NCBI GenBank assembly: GCA_003157575.1
Contig: PMKA01000538.1
Coordinates: 4,907 to 17,147, forward strand
Direction of reading: 5' to 3'
Source of the DNA: Opitutia bacterium
GTDB taxonomy: Bacteria; Verrucomicrobiota; Verrucomicrobiia; Opitutales; Opitutaceae
DNA length: 12,241 nucleotides
The notes below the pieces were generated by a model. The model had not been told where the DNA came from, searched no databases, and saw only the letters and a program-made list of their open reading frames with translations. Every line of letters starts with the position of its first letter. The first letter of the stretch is position 1. Below, in pieces: positions 1 through 6,937 of this stretch. Made by a program: the position numbers and the translations under genes.

Positions 1-1
1 A

Positions 2-1435
2 GAACTGAGCGCCATCAACGGCGTCGCGGGAGCGTTCGCCGAAAGAGTGCCGGTCGTCGTGATCACCGGCTCGCCTTCGACGGTCTATTTTCGCACGCGG
101 CCGCTGCTCCACCACACCCTGGGCGATTATCAGATTCCATTCAGGATGTACGAGCGGATCACCGTCGCCTCCACACAGCTCACAGACCCTGAAACCGCCC
201 CGGCCGAGATCGACAGGGTGTTGTCGGCCTGTCTTTCCCACCAGCGACCGGTCTACATCAGCTTTCCGTCGGACATGGTGACGATGAGATGCAAGCGGCC
301 GGATGACTTCGTCTTCCCAAAGCCTGCAGACAGCGATCCGGAGGCGCTCGGCGAGGCGCTCGAGGAAGCGCTTGGGTTGCTGGAAAAGGCGGAGAACCCC
401 GTCGTGATTGGCGATGTGGAGCTCATACGTTTCAAGCTGCAAAAAGACTTCGCCGGATTTCTCAAAAAGACGGGCTTCCCCTATGTGACGATGATGTTGG
501 GCAAAGCCGTTCTTTCGGAGCACAACCCGCAATTTATCGGCCTCTTTGAGGGAGATCGGAGCCGGGTCTACGTCCGCAACCGGGTCGAGTCCGCCGACTG
601 CATTTTGAAACTCGGGGCCTTGATGACCGATTTCAACACCGGCGGCTTCACAACAAACCTCGACGACTCGAAGACAATCAGCGCCAACATCCGGTCGGTG
701 AAGATCAGGCACCATTATTACGAGAATGTGTATCTCCGTGACTTTATCCGCGGGCTGACGAAGAGGCTGGCGCGACGGGATGCCTCGACCCTGGACATCC
801 AGCCTGCCTCCGATGGATGCGTGCACCGGCATTTCGAGCCGTACGTCCCCGATGCGGCGCGACCGCTCACGATCAAGCGGTTCTTCGATCGCATAAGTCA
901 TTTTGTCGAAGACGATTCGATCGTCATTGCCGAGACGGGCGTTTCCCTGTTCAGCGCCGCGGAGATGCTCATGCCGGAAGGAACGACCTTCATCGGGCAG
1001 ACCTTCTATGGGTCCATAGGCTATACGGTCGGGGCGACGCTGGGCGCCGGCATGGCGGCACAGGACAGGCATGTCGTGCTTTTTGTGGGGGATGGCTCTT
1101 TTCAAGTCACCTGCCAGGACCTTTCGACGATGATCCGGAATCATCTCAAGCCCGTCATATTCCTCATCAACAATGACGGGTACACGATTGAGCGGGTGAT
1201 CACCGATCGCTCCTATAACGACATTCAGCCCTGGCACTATCACAAGCTCGTGGACGTTTTCGGAGGAGGGCTGGGGCTCGACGTCCGCACGGAAGGGGAA
1301 CTGGAGGAAGCACTGGGCAAGGCTGTCTTGGCGGACGGCCTCGTCTTCATCGAAATACATACCGGGCGCCTGGACTGTCCCGAGTCCCTTCGCAGTGCGG
1401 GACGTTCGATGGCAAAAACAAACCACCTCGACTAG
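2..1435 (+). CDS. Thiamine-diphosphate-dependent 2-keto acid decarboxylase (pyruvate/indolepyruvate decarboxylase type), 5'-truncated
   Basis: Non-oxidative decarboxylation of a 2-keto acid (pyruvate, indolepyruvate or similar) to an aldehyde, in the cytoplasm. The reading frame is open from the window edge (ELSAINGVAGAFAER...), so the start lies upstream. 477 residues are visible; family members have about 550, so roughly the first 75 are missing, including the region of the cofactor-activating Glu. Visible motifs: the HH pair in LLHHTLGDY (codons 110-115), typical of the PDC/IPDC branch rather than acetolactate synthase; the thiamine-diphosphate motif GDGS (1088-1099) followed by NN (1169-1174); and NNDGYTIE with Glu at 1190-1192, equivalent to the active-site Glu of Zymomonas PDC. 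NDIQPW resembles the family NDIxxW segment. The next gene is an alcohol dehydrogenase, so aldehyde reduction to alcohol is a plausible joint task. Pyruvate versus aromatic keto-acid specificity cannot be settled from this sequence. Confidence 0.88.
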   Translation, partial: ELSAINGVAGAFAERVPVVVITGSPSTVYFRTRPLLHHTLGDYQIPFRMYERITVASTQLTDPETAPAEIDRVLSACLSHQRPVYISFPSDMVTMRCKRPDDFVFPKPADSDPEALGEALEEALGLLEKAENPVVIGDVELIRFKLQKDFAGFLKKTGFPYVTMMLGKAVLSEHNPQFIGLFEGDRSRVYVRNRVESADCILKLGALMTDFNTGGFTTNLDDSKTISANIRSVKIRHHYYENVYLRDFIRGLTKRLARRDASTLDIQPASDGCVHRHFEPYVPDAARPLTIKRFFDRISHFVEDDSIVIAETGVSLFSAAEMLMPEGTTFIGQTFYGSIGYTVGATLGAGMAAQDRHVVLFVGDGSFQVTCQDLSTMIRNHLKPVIFLINNDGYTIERVITDRSYNDIQPWHYHKLVDVFGGGLGLDVRTEGELEEALGKAVLADGLVFIEIHTGRLDCPESLRSAGRSMAKTNHLD

Positions 1436-1468
1436 GAGGCTATCGGATTTGCGCCGCGACAGCCTCCT
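1434..1468 (+). other. Perfect 8-bp inverted repeat overlapping the decarboxylase stop codon
   Basis: AGGAGGCT (1434-1441) and AGCCTCCT (1461-1468) are exact reverse complements separated by 19 bases. The left arm includes the last two bases of the TAG stop. No T-run follows, so it is not a classical intrinsic terminator. It could be an mRNA hairpin that slows decay or attenuates read-through into the dehydrogenase gene, or it could be chance. Confidence 0.35.
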
Positions 1469-1542
1469 GACGGCAAAACCGCCCCTTCTTCAGAAACCCG
1501 GTAGCCCGTTTTGAGAAATGAAAACAACAACCAAACATGCTG

Positions 1543-1562
1543 GCGGAGGAAACAACATCCGC
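1543..1562 (+). promoter_or_regulatory. Small hairpin containing the dehydrogenase Shine-Dalgarno-like GGAGGA
   Basis: GCGGA (1543-1547) pairs exactly with TCCGC (1558-1562) around a 10-base loop. The purine-rich GGAGGA at 1545-1550 lies half in the stem and half in the loop, between the candidate starts at 1518 and 1566. It may affect which start is used. Five base pairs can easily arise by chance in GC-rich DNA. Confidence 0.2.
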
Positions 1563-1565
1563 ACG

Positions 1566-2618
1566 ATGAAGGCCCTTGTCTTTCAGGGACACCATGGATT
1601 GGCGTTGGTGGACAAACCAAAGCCGACGATCAGCGAGGCGACGGATGCGATCGTCCGGATCACAACCACCTCCATCTGCGGGACGGATCTGCACATTCTC
1701 AACGGCGATGTGCCGGCGATCACCCCCGGACGCATTCTCGGTCATGAAGGAGTTGGGATCGTCGAGGAAGCGGGGCAGGGCGTGCTCGGTTTTCACAAGG
1801 GGGACAAAGTGCTCATTTCCCTTATCACCTCCTGCGGAAGGTGCGGCTTCTGCAAAAGAGGGATGTATTCCCACTGCTGTTCCGGCGGCTGGCTTCTGGG
1901 CAACAAGATCGATGGCACCCAGGCAGAATATGTCAGAATTCCATTTGCCGATACAGGCCTGCACCTGCTGCCCCCCAGGGCGGATGACGAGGCGGCGGTC
2001 ATGCTCAGCTGCACTCTCCCCACCGGCCTGGAATGCGGGACGCTGAGCGGACACGTGAAGCCGGGGGACATCGTGGCGATTGTCGGCGCGGGCCCGGTGG
2101 GGCTTGCCGCCCTGCTCACGGCGCAACTTTACTCCCCGGCTGAGATTGTGATGGTCGATCTCGACGACAACCGGCTGAAGGTGGCCCGCTCCTTCGGCGC
2201 GACGAAGACTGTGAACAGCTCGGATGGGAGGGCGGCGGAGCGGGTCATGTCTCTGACGCAGAACGCCGGGGTCGACGTGGCGATCGAGGCTGTCGGTCTC
2301 CCCGCGACCTTCGACATCTGCCAGGCGATCGTAGCCCCGGGCGGACGCATCGCAAACGCGGGCGTTCACGGCAAACCGGTTGATCTCCACCTCGAAAGGC
2401 TCTGGGCCTCGAACATCACGCTCACGACGCGCCTCGTGGATGCGGGCACGACGCCGATGCTGCTCAAGATGGTCCAGTCGGGACGCCTGGACGCGAAGAA
2501 ACTCGTGAGCCACCGTTTCGATCTGTCGGAAATGGTGAAGGCCTACGACACCTTCGCGCACGCCGCGAAGCACCATGCGTTGAAGGTTGTGATCAAGAAT
2601 GGGATTTTAAGACGGTGA
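1566..2618 (+). CDS. Zinc-dependent alcohol dehydrogenase, medium-chain (MDR) family
   Basis: NAD(P)-dependent alcohol/aldehyde oxidoreductase of about 350 residues, the usual MDR size. Catalytic zinc ligands appear to be Cys38 (SICGTDLH), His60-Glu61 (GHE) and, by eye-alignment, Cys149 (MLSCTLPTG), where some bacterial members have Asp. The four structural-zinc cysteines are C90, C93, C96 and C104. The nucleotide fold shows GAGPVG at 174-179, and an acidic residue (D198) ends the second strand, which usually favours NAD(H). I chose ATG 1566 because MKALVF is the normal family N-terminus; an in-frame ATG at 1518 would add 16 residues with no family similarity. A GGAGGA at 1545-1550 lies 15 bases before 1566, rather far. 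The gene follows the decarboxylase by about 130 bases, and its stop overlaps the next gene's GTG, indicating translational coupling. A joint keto acid-aldehyde-alcohol route is inferred. Confidence 0.9.
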   Translation: MKALVFQGHHGLALVDKPKPTISEATDAIVRITTTSICGTDLHILNGDVPAITPGRILGHEGVGIVEEAGQGVLGFHKGDKVLISLITSCGRCGFCKRGMYSHCCSGGWLLGNKIDGTQAEYVRIPFADTGLHLLPPRADDEAAVMLSCTLPTGLECGTLSGHVKPGDIVAIVGAGPVGLAALLTAQLYSPAEIVMVDLDDNRLKVARSFGATKTVNSSDGRAAERVMSLTQNAGVDVAIEAVGLPATFDICQAIVAPGGRIANAGVHGKPVDLHLERLWASNITLTTRLVDAGTTPMLLKMVQSGRLDAKKLVSHRFDLSEMVKAYDTFAHAAKHHALKVVIKNGILRR

Positions 2619-4120
2619 TCCGAAATATTTGTTTTGTCCGCACCAGAGCCCCGTTCCAATTCAGCCGCTGGCATTTGGGACTGTTTAGTTTTTACACACA
2701 CGTGGAGGATGAGCGCTACAGCGGCCTCGCGATTCATTTGCGGGGACTTTTGGTCTGGTCGCTGGGAAGTCTTGTCTTCGGCTACCTGGGAGCTGTTTCG
2801 GCGTTGTTTCTCGTTTGGAACAGGAACCAGGCACTCGGTCTCGGCTATGGCGAAATGCTGTTGTTGCCCTGCCATTGGGACTCGATCCAGGAACGCAGGG
2901 CGGAAGCGTCTGTCGATGCGGGTCTTCAGGCGATGAAGGACTCCCATTGGGCTGACGGCGAGATGCTCATCCGGAGCGGTCTCCAGAAAACTCCGGGCAT
3001 CCTCACCGGGCGAAGCCAACTCGCCTATTTTTACGTCGTGACCGGCAGGTGGTGGCTCGGGGCTCCGCTTCTCGCAAGCGGGTTTTCGCTCCGGTACCCT
3101 GGCCGACCGTACCTTGAGGAGGCTTTCGCAGTGGCAGAAGTTGCCGACGACCTTGAGCTTTGCACCGACTGGTGCAGGCAGCTCTTGGGTCGCTTTGGCG
3201 GCTCCATGCCCCCGGCCGACCGCTCATGGCTCGTGCTCCGTGAAGCCCAGTTCCTGTTTGCCCAGGAGAAATTCCAGGAGGTTGCCGATGTTGCAGCCAG
3301 TCACGCGGACCAGGATGGCGCGGGCCTGCGCGAGTTGCAGGTTCTCGCATTGCTGAAACTCGGAGACTGCACCCAGGCCCTGGCAAAACTGGAGCTTTGG
3401 CAGCGGCGGCAACCGGGGGATGCGGTGTTGATCACCTGCCTCCAAGCCGAGGCGCTCAGGAAGGCCGGGCGCCTGGATGAGATGGAGCTGAATCTGGATC
3501 GTGCGTGTGCCATGGCGTCGCGGGAGCCCACGGTGTTGTTGTTTTCCGTGACCGAGCGATTCCAGGCTGGAAGGAGGGAATCGGCCGAAGGAGCATTGGA
3601 GCTGTATTTGCGCCGCTTTGAACAACCCTCCTTCCAGGTCGAGGCCGCCATGGCGAGCCTGGCTGAGGTCAAGTATGCCGGGGGGATGGATCGCCTGCTG
3701 CGCTTCGCGACGGAGGAGAGGCTGCCACTCAAACAGATGGTGCTCTCGAAGGCGCTCTTTCACCTGACCGAGGCCGAGATCGATCCGTCCCGGAAACTGC
3801 TTCAGGAGCTCGACAAGCTCTGGGATCTTGAGAATCCGCGCGATCAGTTTCTGCGGGATTTCTTCAAGCTCCTGGTTGAGGCGGCTGCAGAAGGCAGTAT
3901 CGAAACGCGATTGCGCTTCGAGAATTTTTGCGATGAACGACGGCTTGAATGGGGCGATTCTTTGCGTGCGGCCAAAGTGTTCGCCCGGTTCAACCAGAAC
4001 CAGACCGCCCTGAAAGTGCTCGATCTCGCGCTCGAACGCAATCCGTCCAGCTACCATCTGAGCGCCTTGAAAAAGAAGATCCAGGCAGACATGGATACGA
4101 AGACCGTCAAGGCCGAGTGA
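2615..4120 (+). CDS. Membrane-anchored TPR-like helical-repeat protein next to exosortase
   Basis: 501 residues. After a short N-terminal region there is one clear hydrophobic segment at about residues 44-68 (GLLVWSLGSLVFGYLGAVSA...), then about 430 residues of Ala/Leu/Glu-rich helical sequence with TPR-like pair spacing (for example around 205-260, 270-330 and 455-485, ending ALKVLDLALERNPSSYHLSA). This suggests a scaffold fixed to the inner membrane. It starts with GTG overlapping the dehydrogenase stop (GTGA, 2615-2618) and ends 3 bases before the exosortase ATG, so it is almost certainly co-translated with both. TPR proteins such as PrsT are known from other exosortase/exopolysaccharide loci, and a partner role in assembly or sorting is a reasonable guess. 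No catalytic motif is visible and I do not recognise the exact family. The repeats are degenerate and need profile comparison. Confidence 0.75.
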   Translation: MIRNICFVRTRAPFQFSRWHLGLFSFYTHVEDERYSGLAIHLRGLLVWSLGSLVFGYLGAVSALFLVWNRNQALGLGYGEMLLLPCHWDSIQERRAEASVDAGLQAMKDSHWADGEMLIRSGLQKTPGILTGRSQLAYFYVVTGRWWLGAPLLASGFSLRYPGRPYLEEAFAVAEVADDLELCTDWCRQLLGRFGGSMPPADRSWLVLREAQFLFAQEKFQEVADVAASHADQDGAGLRELQVLALLKLGDCTQALAKLELWQRRQPGDAVLITCLQAEALRKAGRLDEMELNLDRACAMASREPTVLLFSVTERFQAGRRESAEGALELYLRRFEQPSFQVEAAMASLAEVKYAGGMDRLLRFATEERLPLKQMVLSKALFHLTEAEIDPSRKLLQELDKLWDLENPRDQFLRDFFKLLVEAAAEGSIETRLRFENFCDERRLEWGDSLRAAKVFARFNQNQTALKVLDLALERNPSSYHLSALKKKIQADMDTKTVKAE

Positions 4121-4123
4121 AAT

Positions 4124-5113
4124 ATGCCCGACGTGCGCATGCATTCCCGACTCCCCTGGTTTCTGGCACTTGGGCTTTCCGGCTGCTTGTTGGTCGTTGC
4201 TGCCTACGATCAATCCTACTGGTGGATGAACGAACCCGACTGTGCATTTGGGTTCCTTGCGCCCCTATTTTGTATCTATATCGCCTACGAACGCTGGCCG
4301 CTCATCAACCGTTCCCTCGATGCCGCGCAGGCTCCCGGTGCGCCGCGGGCGCGGGGTTTTAGGGGGTTTCTTCTTGTGACCGGCGCTGTTGCCATGCTCG
4401 TGATTGGCGGCGTGGGCGTGGCCGTGGGCTCGCTCATGCGCGCGGGAAGCTCCGCGGAATTTCGCGCCCCGGTCTTCACCTTCACGCTAGGTTCGATTCT
4501 AGCCATTTTCGGGCTGCTGTTCATCTGCATGCCGGCCCCACAGGCGGGATCGGCGGCTCGGAGCCTGGGAAGGGACTCGCGCCTAAAGGTGCTGAGCCTG
4601 TTCTTGTTTCCCGTCGGCATCTGGATTCTTTCCGCGCGGCTTCCAGGTGTTGTCGAGAATCGCTTAACCCTTTTTCTCCAAGGCAAAGTCGTGGGCTTCG
4701 TATCCCTCGTATTCGATCTGGCGGGCGCCAGGCTCATCCGCGAAGGCAACGTACTCGTGCTCCCGACCGGAAGAGTCGGTGTCGCCGAGGCCTGCTCGGG
4801 TATCCGTTCGCTCACCGGCTGCCTTTTCTCAGGAGCATTCCTGGGCGCTGCCTTTCTCCGTGGCTTTGCTTCCAAGGTCTTCCTGCTCCTGGCCGCTGCT
4901 CTCCTTGCATTTCTAACGAACATCGCCCGGAATCTCTTCCTGACCTTCTGGGCCTATCGCCACGGGCCGTCTGCAATCCATGGATGGGTGCACGACGTCG
5001 CCGGATATGCCATATTGGGCATCACAACCCTCGGTCTTCTTCTCATCGTCGGCCTGATGAAACGGTTTGGCAGCATCGGTGTTGAGTTCTCAGAGACAAA
5101 GGAATCCGGGTGA
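4124..5113 (+). CDS. Exosortase (archaeosortase/exosortase family transpeptidase)
   Basis: Integral inner-membrane cysteine transpeptidase that recognises PEP-CTERM-type C-terminal signals, cleaves them and passes the protein to a surface or exopolysaccharide target. 329 residues with many hydrophobic helices. The catalytic triad of the family is present: Cys224 in EACSGIRSL, Arg269 in NIARN and His290 in WVHDVAGYAIL. The N-terminal loop DCAFGFLAPLFCIYIAYERW resembles the conserved early exosortase region. ATG 4124 is 3 bases after the TPR gene stop, and the 3' end overlaps the EpsI-type gene by 4 bases (GTGA), so the three form a unit. The convergent DUF3494 protein with a VPEP tail is a likely substrate. 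Which exosortase subfamily (XrtA, XrtC and so on) it belongs to cannot be told by eye. Confidence 0.93.
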   Translation: MPDVRMHSRLPWFLALGLSGCLLVVAAYDQSYWWMNEPDCAFGFLAPLFCIYIAYERWPLINRSLDAAQAPGAPRARGFRGFLLVTGAVAMLVIGGVGVAVGSLMRAGSSAEFRAPVFTFTLGSILAIFGLLFICMPAPQAGSAARSLGRDSRLKVLSLFLFPVGIWILSARLPGVVENRLTLFLQGKVVGFVSLVFDLAGARLIREGNVLVLPTGRVGVAEACSGIRSLTGCLFSGAFLGAAFLRGFASKVFLLLAAALLAFLTNIARNLFLTFWAYRHGPSAIHGWVHDVAGYAILGITTLGLLLIVGLMKRFGSIGVEFSETKESG

Positions 5114-5817
5114 AACCGAGCTATCTTTCTCTTTTATTTGCCGCCGCCATTCTCGGTTTCGCTGTTGTGGCTCATTCCGGGCTGGTCATGCCGAAGGCCG
5201 ACCGCAATGCAGCCCGGAAATCCTTCCGGCAAAGCCTGCCCGAAAACCTGCCGGGCTGGAGCGTTGAAGAGATGACGATCGGTCCGACGGAACAAGACAG
5301 CGCAGCGATTTCCCGCTGCCTAAACTACGATGAGCTCATCTTTCGCCAGTACCGCTCTTCCAGGGGCGGATTTTATCTATACTTGGCCTACTGGTCTCCA
5401 CATCGGATGCCACCCGATGCCGTAGGCGGCCACACGCCCGACGCCTGCTGGATGGGCGGTGGCTGGACCTGTGAAGCGTCGTCGTTCTCATGGAAGTCCA
5501 GATTGGGGGACAAGGAGCTTTTACCGGCGCAGTATCGGCGTTTCCGAGACGCAGCCGGCCGGGTTCAGTACGTGATCTACTGGCATCTGGTCGGCGGGAA
5601 GTTATTTGAGGGCGATTACCGTATCGATGGCTCCCCCAGCGTGCGCTCTTGCTTGCTCTGGAAATCCATCCTTCTTCATAAAACGGATACCAACGACGAG
5701 CAGTACTTTGTCCGCTTGAGTTCGGAGCGTCCGTTCGAGGAGATCTGGGACGACCCCGGTTTTCGCACCCTGATGGAATCGCTGGCCCGGCTTTGCCTTT
5801 CAGGACGCGACGGTTAA
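5110..5817 (+). CDS. Exosortase-associated EpsI-type protein (DUF3485)
   Basis: 235 residues. Residues about 5-22 form an N-terminal signal or anchor segment, followed by a periplasmic domain. The segment GGHTPDACWMGGGW (about 106-119), with His108 and Cys113 ahead of a Gly-Gly-Trp, matches the characteristic HxPxxC...GW region of EpsI/DUF3485 proteins. These occur beside or fused to exosortases and are thought to assist sorting or exopolysaccharide export; their biochemical role is not established. The GTG start at 5110 overlaps the exosortase stop, and AAAGGA at 5098-5103 gives a good ribosome-binding site with a 6-base spacer, which supports this start. It is the last gene of the plus-strand block and is followed by GC-rich hairpins. 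Confidence 0.85.
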   Translation: MKPSYLSLLFAAAILGFAVVAHSGLVMPKADRNAARKSFRQSLPENLPGWSVEEMTIGPTEQDSAAISRCLNYDELIFRQYRSSRGGFYLYLAYWSPHRMPPDAVGGHTPDACWMGGGWTCEASSFSWKSRLGDKELLPAQYRRFRDAAGRVQYVIYWHLVGGKLFEGDYRIDGSPSVRSCLLWKSILLHKTDTNDEQYFVRLSSERPFEEIWDDPGFRTLMESLARLCLSGRDG

Positions 5818-5835
5818 ATAGGGCCGCCGCGGGAG

Positions 5836-5863
5836 CCGCCCCTCAGCAATGCGAGGACGGCGG
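5836..5863 (+). other. Strong GC-rich hairpin after the exosortase block
   Basis: CCGCC-CCTC (5836-5844) pairs with GAGG (5853-5856) and GGCGG (5859-5863) across a 2-base bulge, with an 8-base loop. An alternative outer pairing joins GCCGCCG (5823-5829) with CGGCGGC (5858-5864). No T-run follows directly. It could stabilise the 3' end of the transcript or assist termination with the next hairpin. Confidence 0.4.
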
Positions 5864-5891
5864 CGAGTGCGCGTCGGGCGAGAAACCCCCG

Positions 5892-5918
5892 CGGCCCGTT
5901 GGGCGAAGGCCGATTTTT
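5892..5918 (+). terminator. Candidate intrinsic terminator of the plus-strand block
   Basis: CGGCC (5892-5896) pairs with GGCCG (5908-5912) around an 11-base loop, one A follows, then five Ts (5914-5918). The stem is short but GC-only. It lies just before the convergent gene's stop codon at 5920-5922, where a terminator for the exosortase block is expected. The minus-strand direction has no comparable T-run, so it is probably not bidirectional. Confidence 0.4.
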
Positions 5919-5919
5919 C

Positions 5920-6723
5920 TTAACCGACTTTCCCGGCGGCGATGCTCCGGATCTTGCGGACGCCAACAAGCAAGCCGAAGAAACCCGCGATCAGCGCGGA
6001 GGTCTCCGCCGGTTCCGGGACTGCGCCGCCGGGCGCGGAGATTGTGTTGGCATCCAGCGTCACGGAAGCGCCCAGAGCCAAGAGCCGGCCGTCCACCGCT
6101 GCGCCGGAAATCAACGTGATAGAAGCCGAAGCCAGGATGTTCCCCTCGAAGGAAGAGCCCGAGTTGAGCGTCGCCGAACTGCCGACCTGCCAGAAGATGT
6201 TGTCGGCTTGGGCGCCGTTGATAAGTACGATCTGACTGGCGGCTGCCGTGGTGAGCGTTGACCCGGCTTGGAAGATCCACACGGCATTGGGATTGTTCTG
6301 GGCGTCCAGCGTGAGTGTCCCTGTGATCGCGAGTGTGCTCGAGCTATTGTAGACGCCAGATGTGAGCGTCAGCCCCCCGAGTTCGCCGCCCGCGCCGTAG
6401 ATTGTGGTTGCTGAGCGCCCAGCGGCGTCTGCATACGCCGAGGCCAGGTGGCCTTTGGCAGCTTGCGCGATCGCGTCGCCCGCATGATTAACACCGGTCA
6501 ATGAAACATTCTCAAAACCCGCAATGGTCGCAGTTGGAAACGTCCCGATATTTCCCGTGATCGTTGTCGAACCGACCGAACCGGCAACGGTGATTCCGGA
6601 GCCGGCCAAAACCGCAAAGTCTTCAGCCGAACCGAGATCGACTTTCACTATCTGGGCGTTGGCCCATGATTGCCAGCCGGCGATCGCAACAACTGCCAGC
6701 AACGCAATTCGGTTGGTTTTCAT
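5920..6723 (-). CDS. Secreted DUF3494 (ice-binding-like) protein with PEP-CTERM sorting signal
   Basis: 267 residues from ATG 6723. Residues 1-23 are a signal peptide (MKTNRIALLA... ending ANA before Q24). Residues about 30-228 carry the DUF3494 pattern: LGSAEDFAVLAGSGIT, GGLTLTSGVY, GTLTLDAQNNPNAVWIFQ, LINGAQADNIFWQVGSSATL, GNILASASIT and DGRLLALGASVTLD. Family structures are beta-solenoids that bind ice or act as surface adhesins. The C-terminus has VPEP (235-238), a hydrophobic stretch (about 241-254) and a basic cluster RKIR, then eight more residues: a PEP-CTERM signal, so an exosortase client. Starting at 6855 would put a 44-residue arginine- and proline-rich leader before the signal peptide, so 6723 is preferred. 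No good Shine-Dalgarno is seen. It is convergent to the exosortase block and divergent from the kinase operon. Ice binding itself is uncertain; attachment to a surface or matrix is equally possible. Confidence 0.92.
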   Translation of the reverse strand: MKTNRIALLAVVAIAGWQSWANAQIVKVDLGSAEDFAVLAGSGITVAGSVGSTTITGNIGTFPTATIAGFENVSLTGVNHAGDAIAQAAKGHLASAYADAAGRSATTIYGAGGELGGLTLTSGVYNSSSTLAITGTLTLDAQNNPNAVWIFQAGSTLTTAAASQIVLINGAQADNIFWQVGSSATLNSGSSFEGNILASASITLISGAAVDGRLLALGASVTLDANTISAPGGAVPEPAETSALIAGFFGLLVGVRKIRSIAAGKVG

Positions 6724-6842
6724 CGTGAATATGGTTCTTGACGGGAGCGTCTTTGCTGCGGCAGGAGCGGGTTTACGACCGTTCGGAAGGCGGGCCCGCG
6801 CACCTGCTGCCGTCGGGAAGTCTACTTTCTGGGAGTGCCTTT

Positions 6843-6863
6843 CGCCATAGGGCAAAACCCTAC
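6843..6863 (-). promoter_or_regulatory. Putative operator copy 1, facing the DUF3494 gene
   Basis: Read on the minus strand it begins GTAGGGTTTTGCCCTATGG and contains the exact inverted repeat TAGGG-5 bases-CCCTA, the shape of a dimeric regulator site. It lies 119 bases upstream of ATG 6723. It matches the copy at 6938-6958 at 15 of 21 positions. Confidence 0.45.
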
Positions 6864-6881
6864 CCCGGATGGTCTCTGTCC

Positions 6882-6896
6882 TGGCGCGATCATGGC
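6882..6896 (+). promoter_or_regulatory. Weak sigma-54-like promoter
   Basis: TGGCGCG-ATCA-TGGC has the invariant GG (6883-6884) and GC (6895-6896) exactly 10 bases apart and resembles TGGCACG-N4-TTGC with one mismatch in each half. It points toward the kinase operon. In GC-rich DNA such a match is not rare, and no adjacent activator gene is seen. Confidence 0.2.
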
Positions 6897-6937
6897 CTCT
6901 GCCGGCCGCTCAAGCCTAATCCGGAGACGCGTCGGAA

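Noticed and set aside
2..1435. Acetolactate synthase as identity of the truncated thiamine-diphosphate enzyme
   Set aside because: The HH pair in LLHHTLGDY and the NNDGYTIE/NDIQPW segments belong to the pyruvate/indolepyruvate decarboxylase branch.
1440..2576. Long minus-strand open frame of 378 codons opposite the dehydrogenase
   Set aside because: It is rich in Arg/His/Gly without domain similarity and lies antisense to a clearly recognisable zinc dehydrogenase; an effect of GC-rich codon use.
3224..4213. 329-codon minus-strand open frame opposite the TPR-like gene
   Set aside because: The plus-strand gene fits the operon with overlapping starts and stops and has a membrane helix; the minus frame crosses a gene boundary and shows no domain.
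6711..6740. CATATT just upstream of the DUF3494 ATG as a -10 element
   Set aside because: It would lie within 12 bases of the start codon on the minus strand and has no -35 partner at proper spacing.
6724..6855. N-terminal extension of the DUF3494 gene to a start at 6855
   Set aside because: It would place 44 Arg/Pro/Ala-rich residues before a normal signal peptide and run into the putative operator at 6843-6863.
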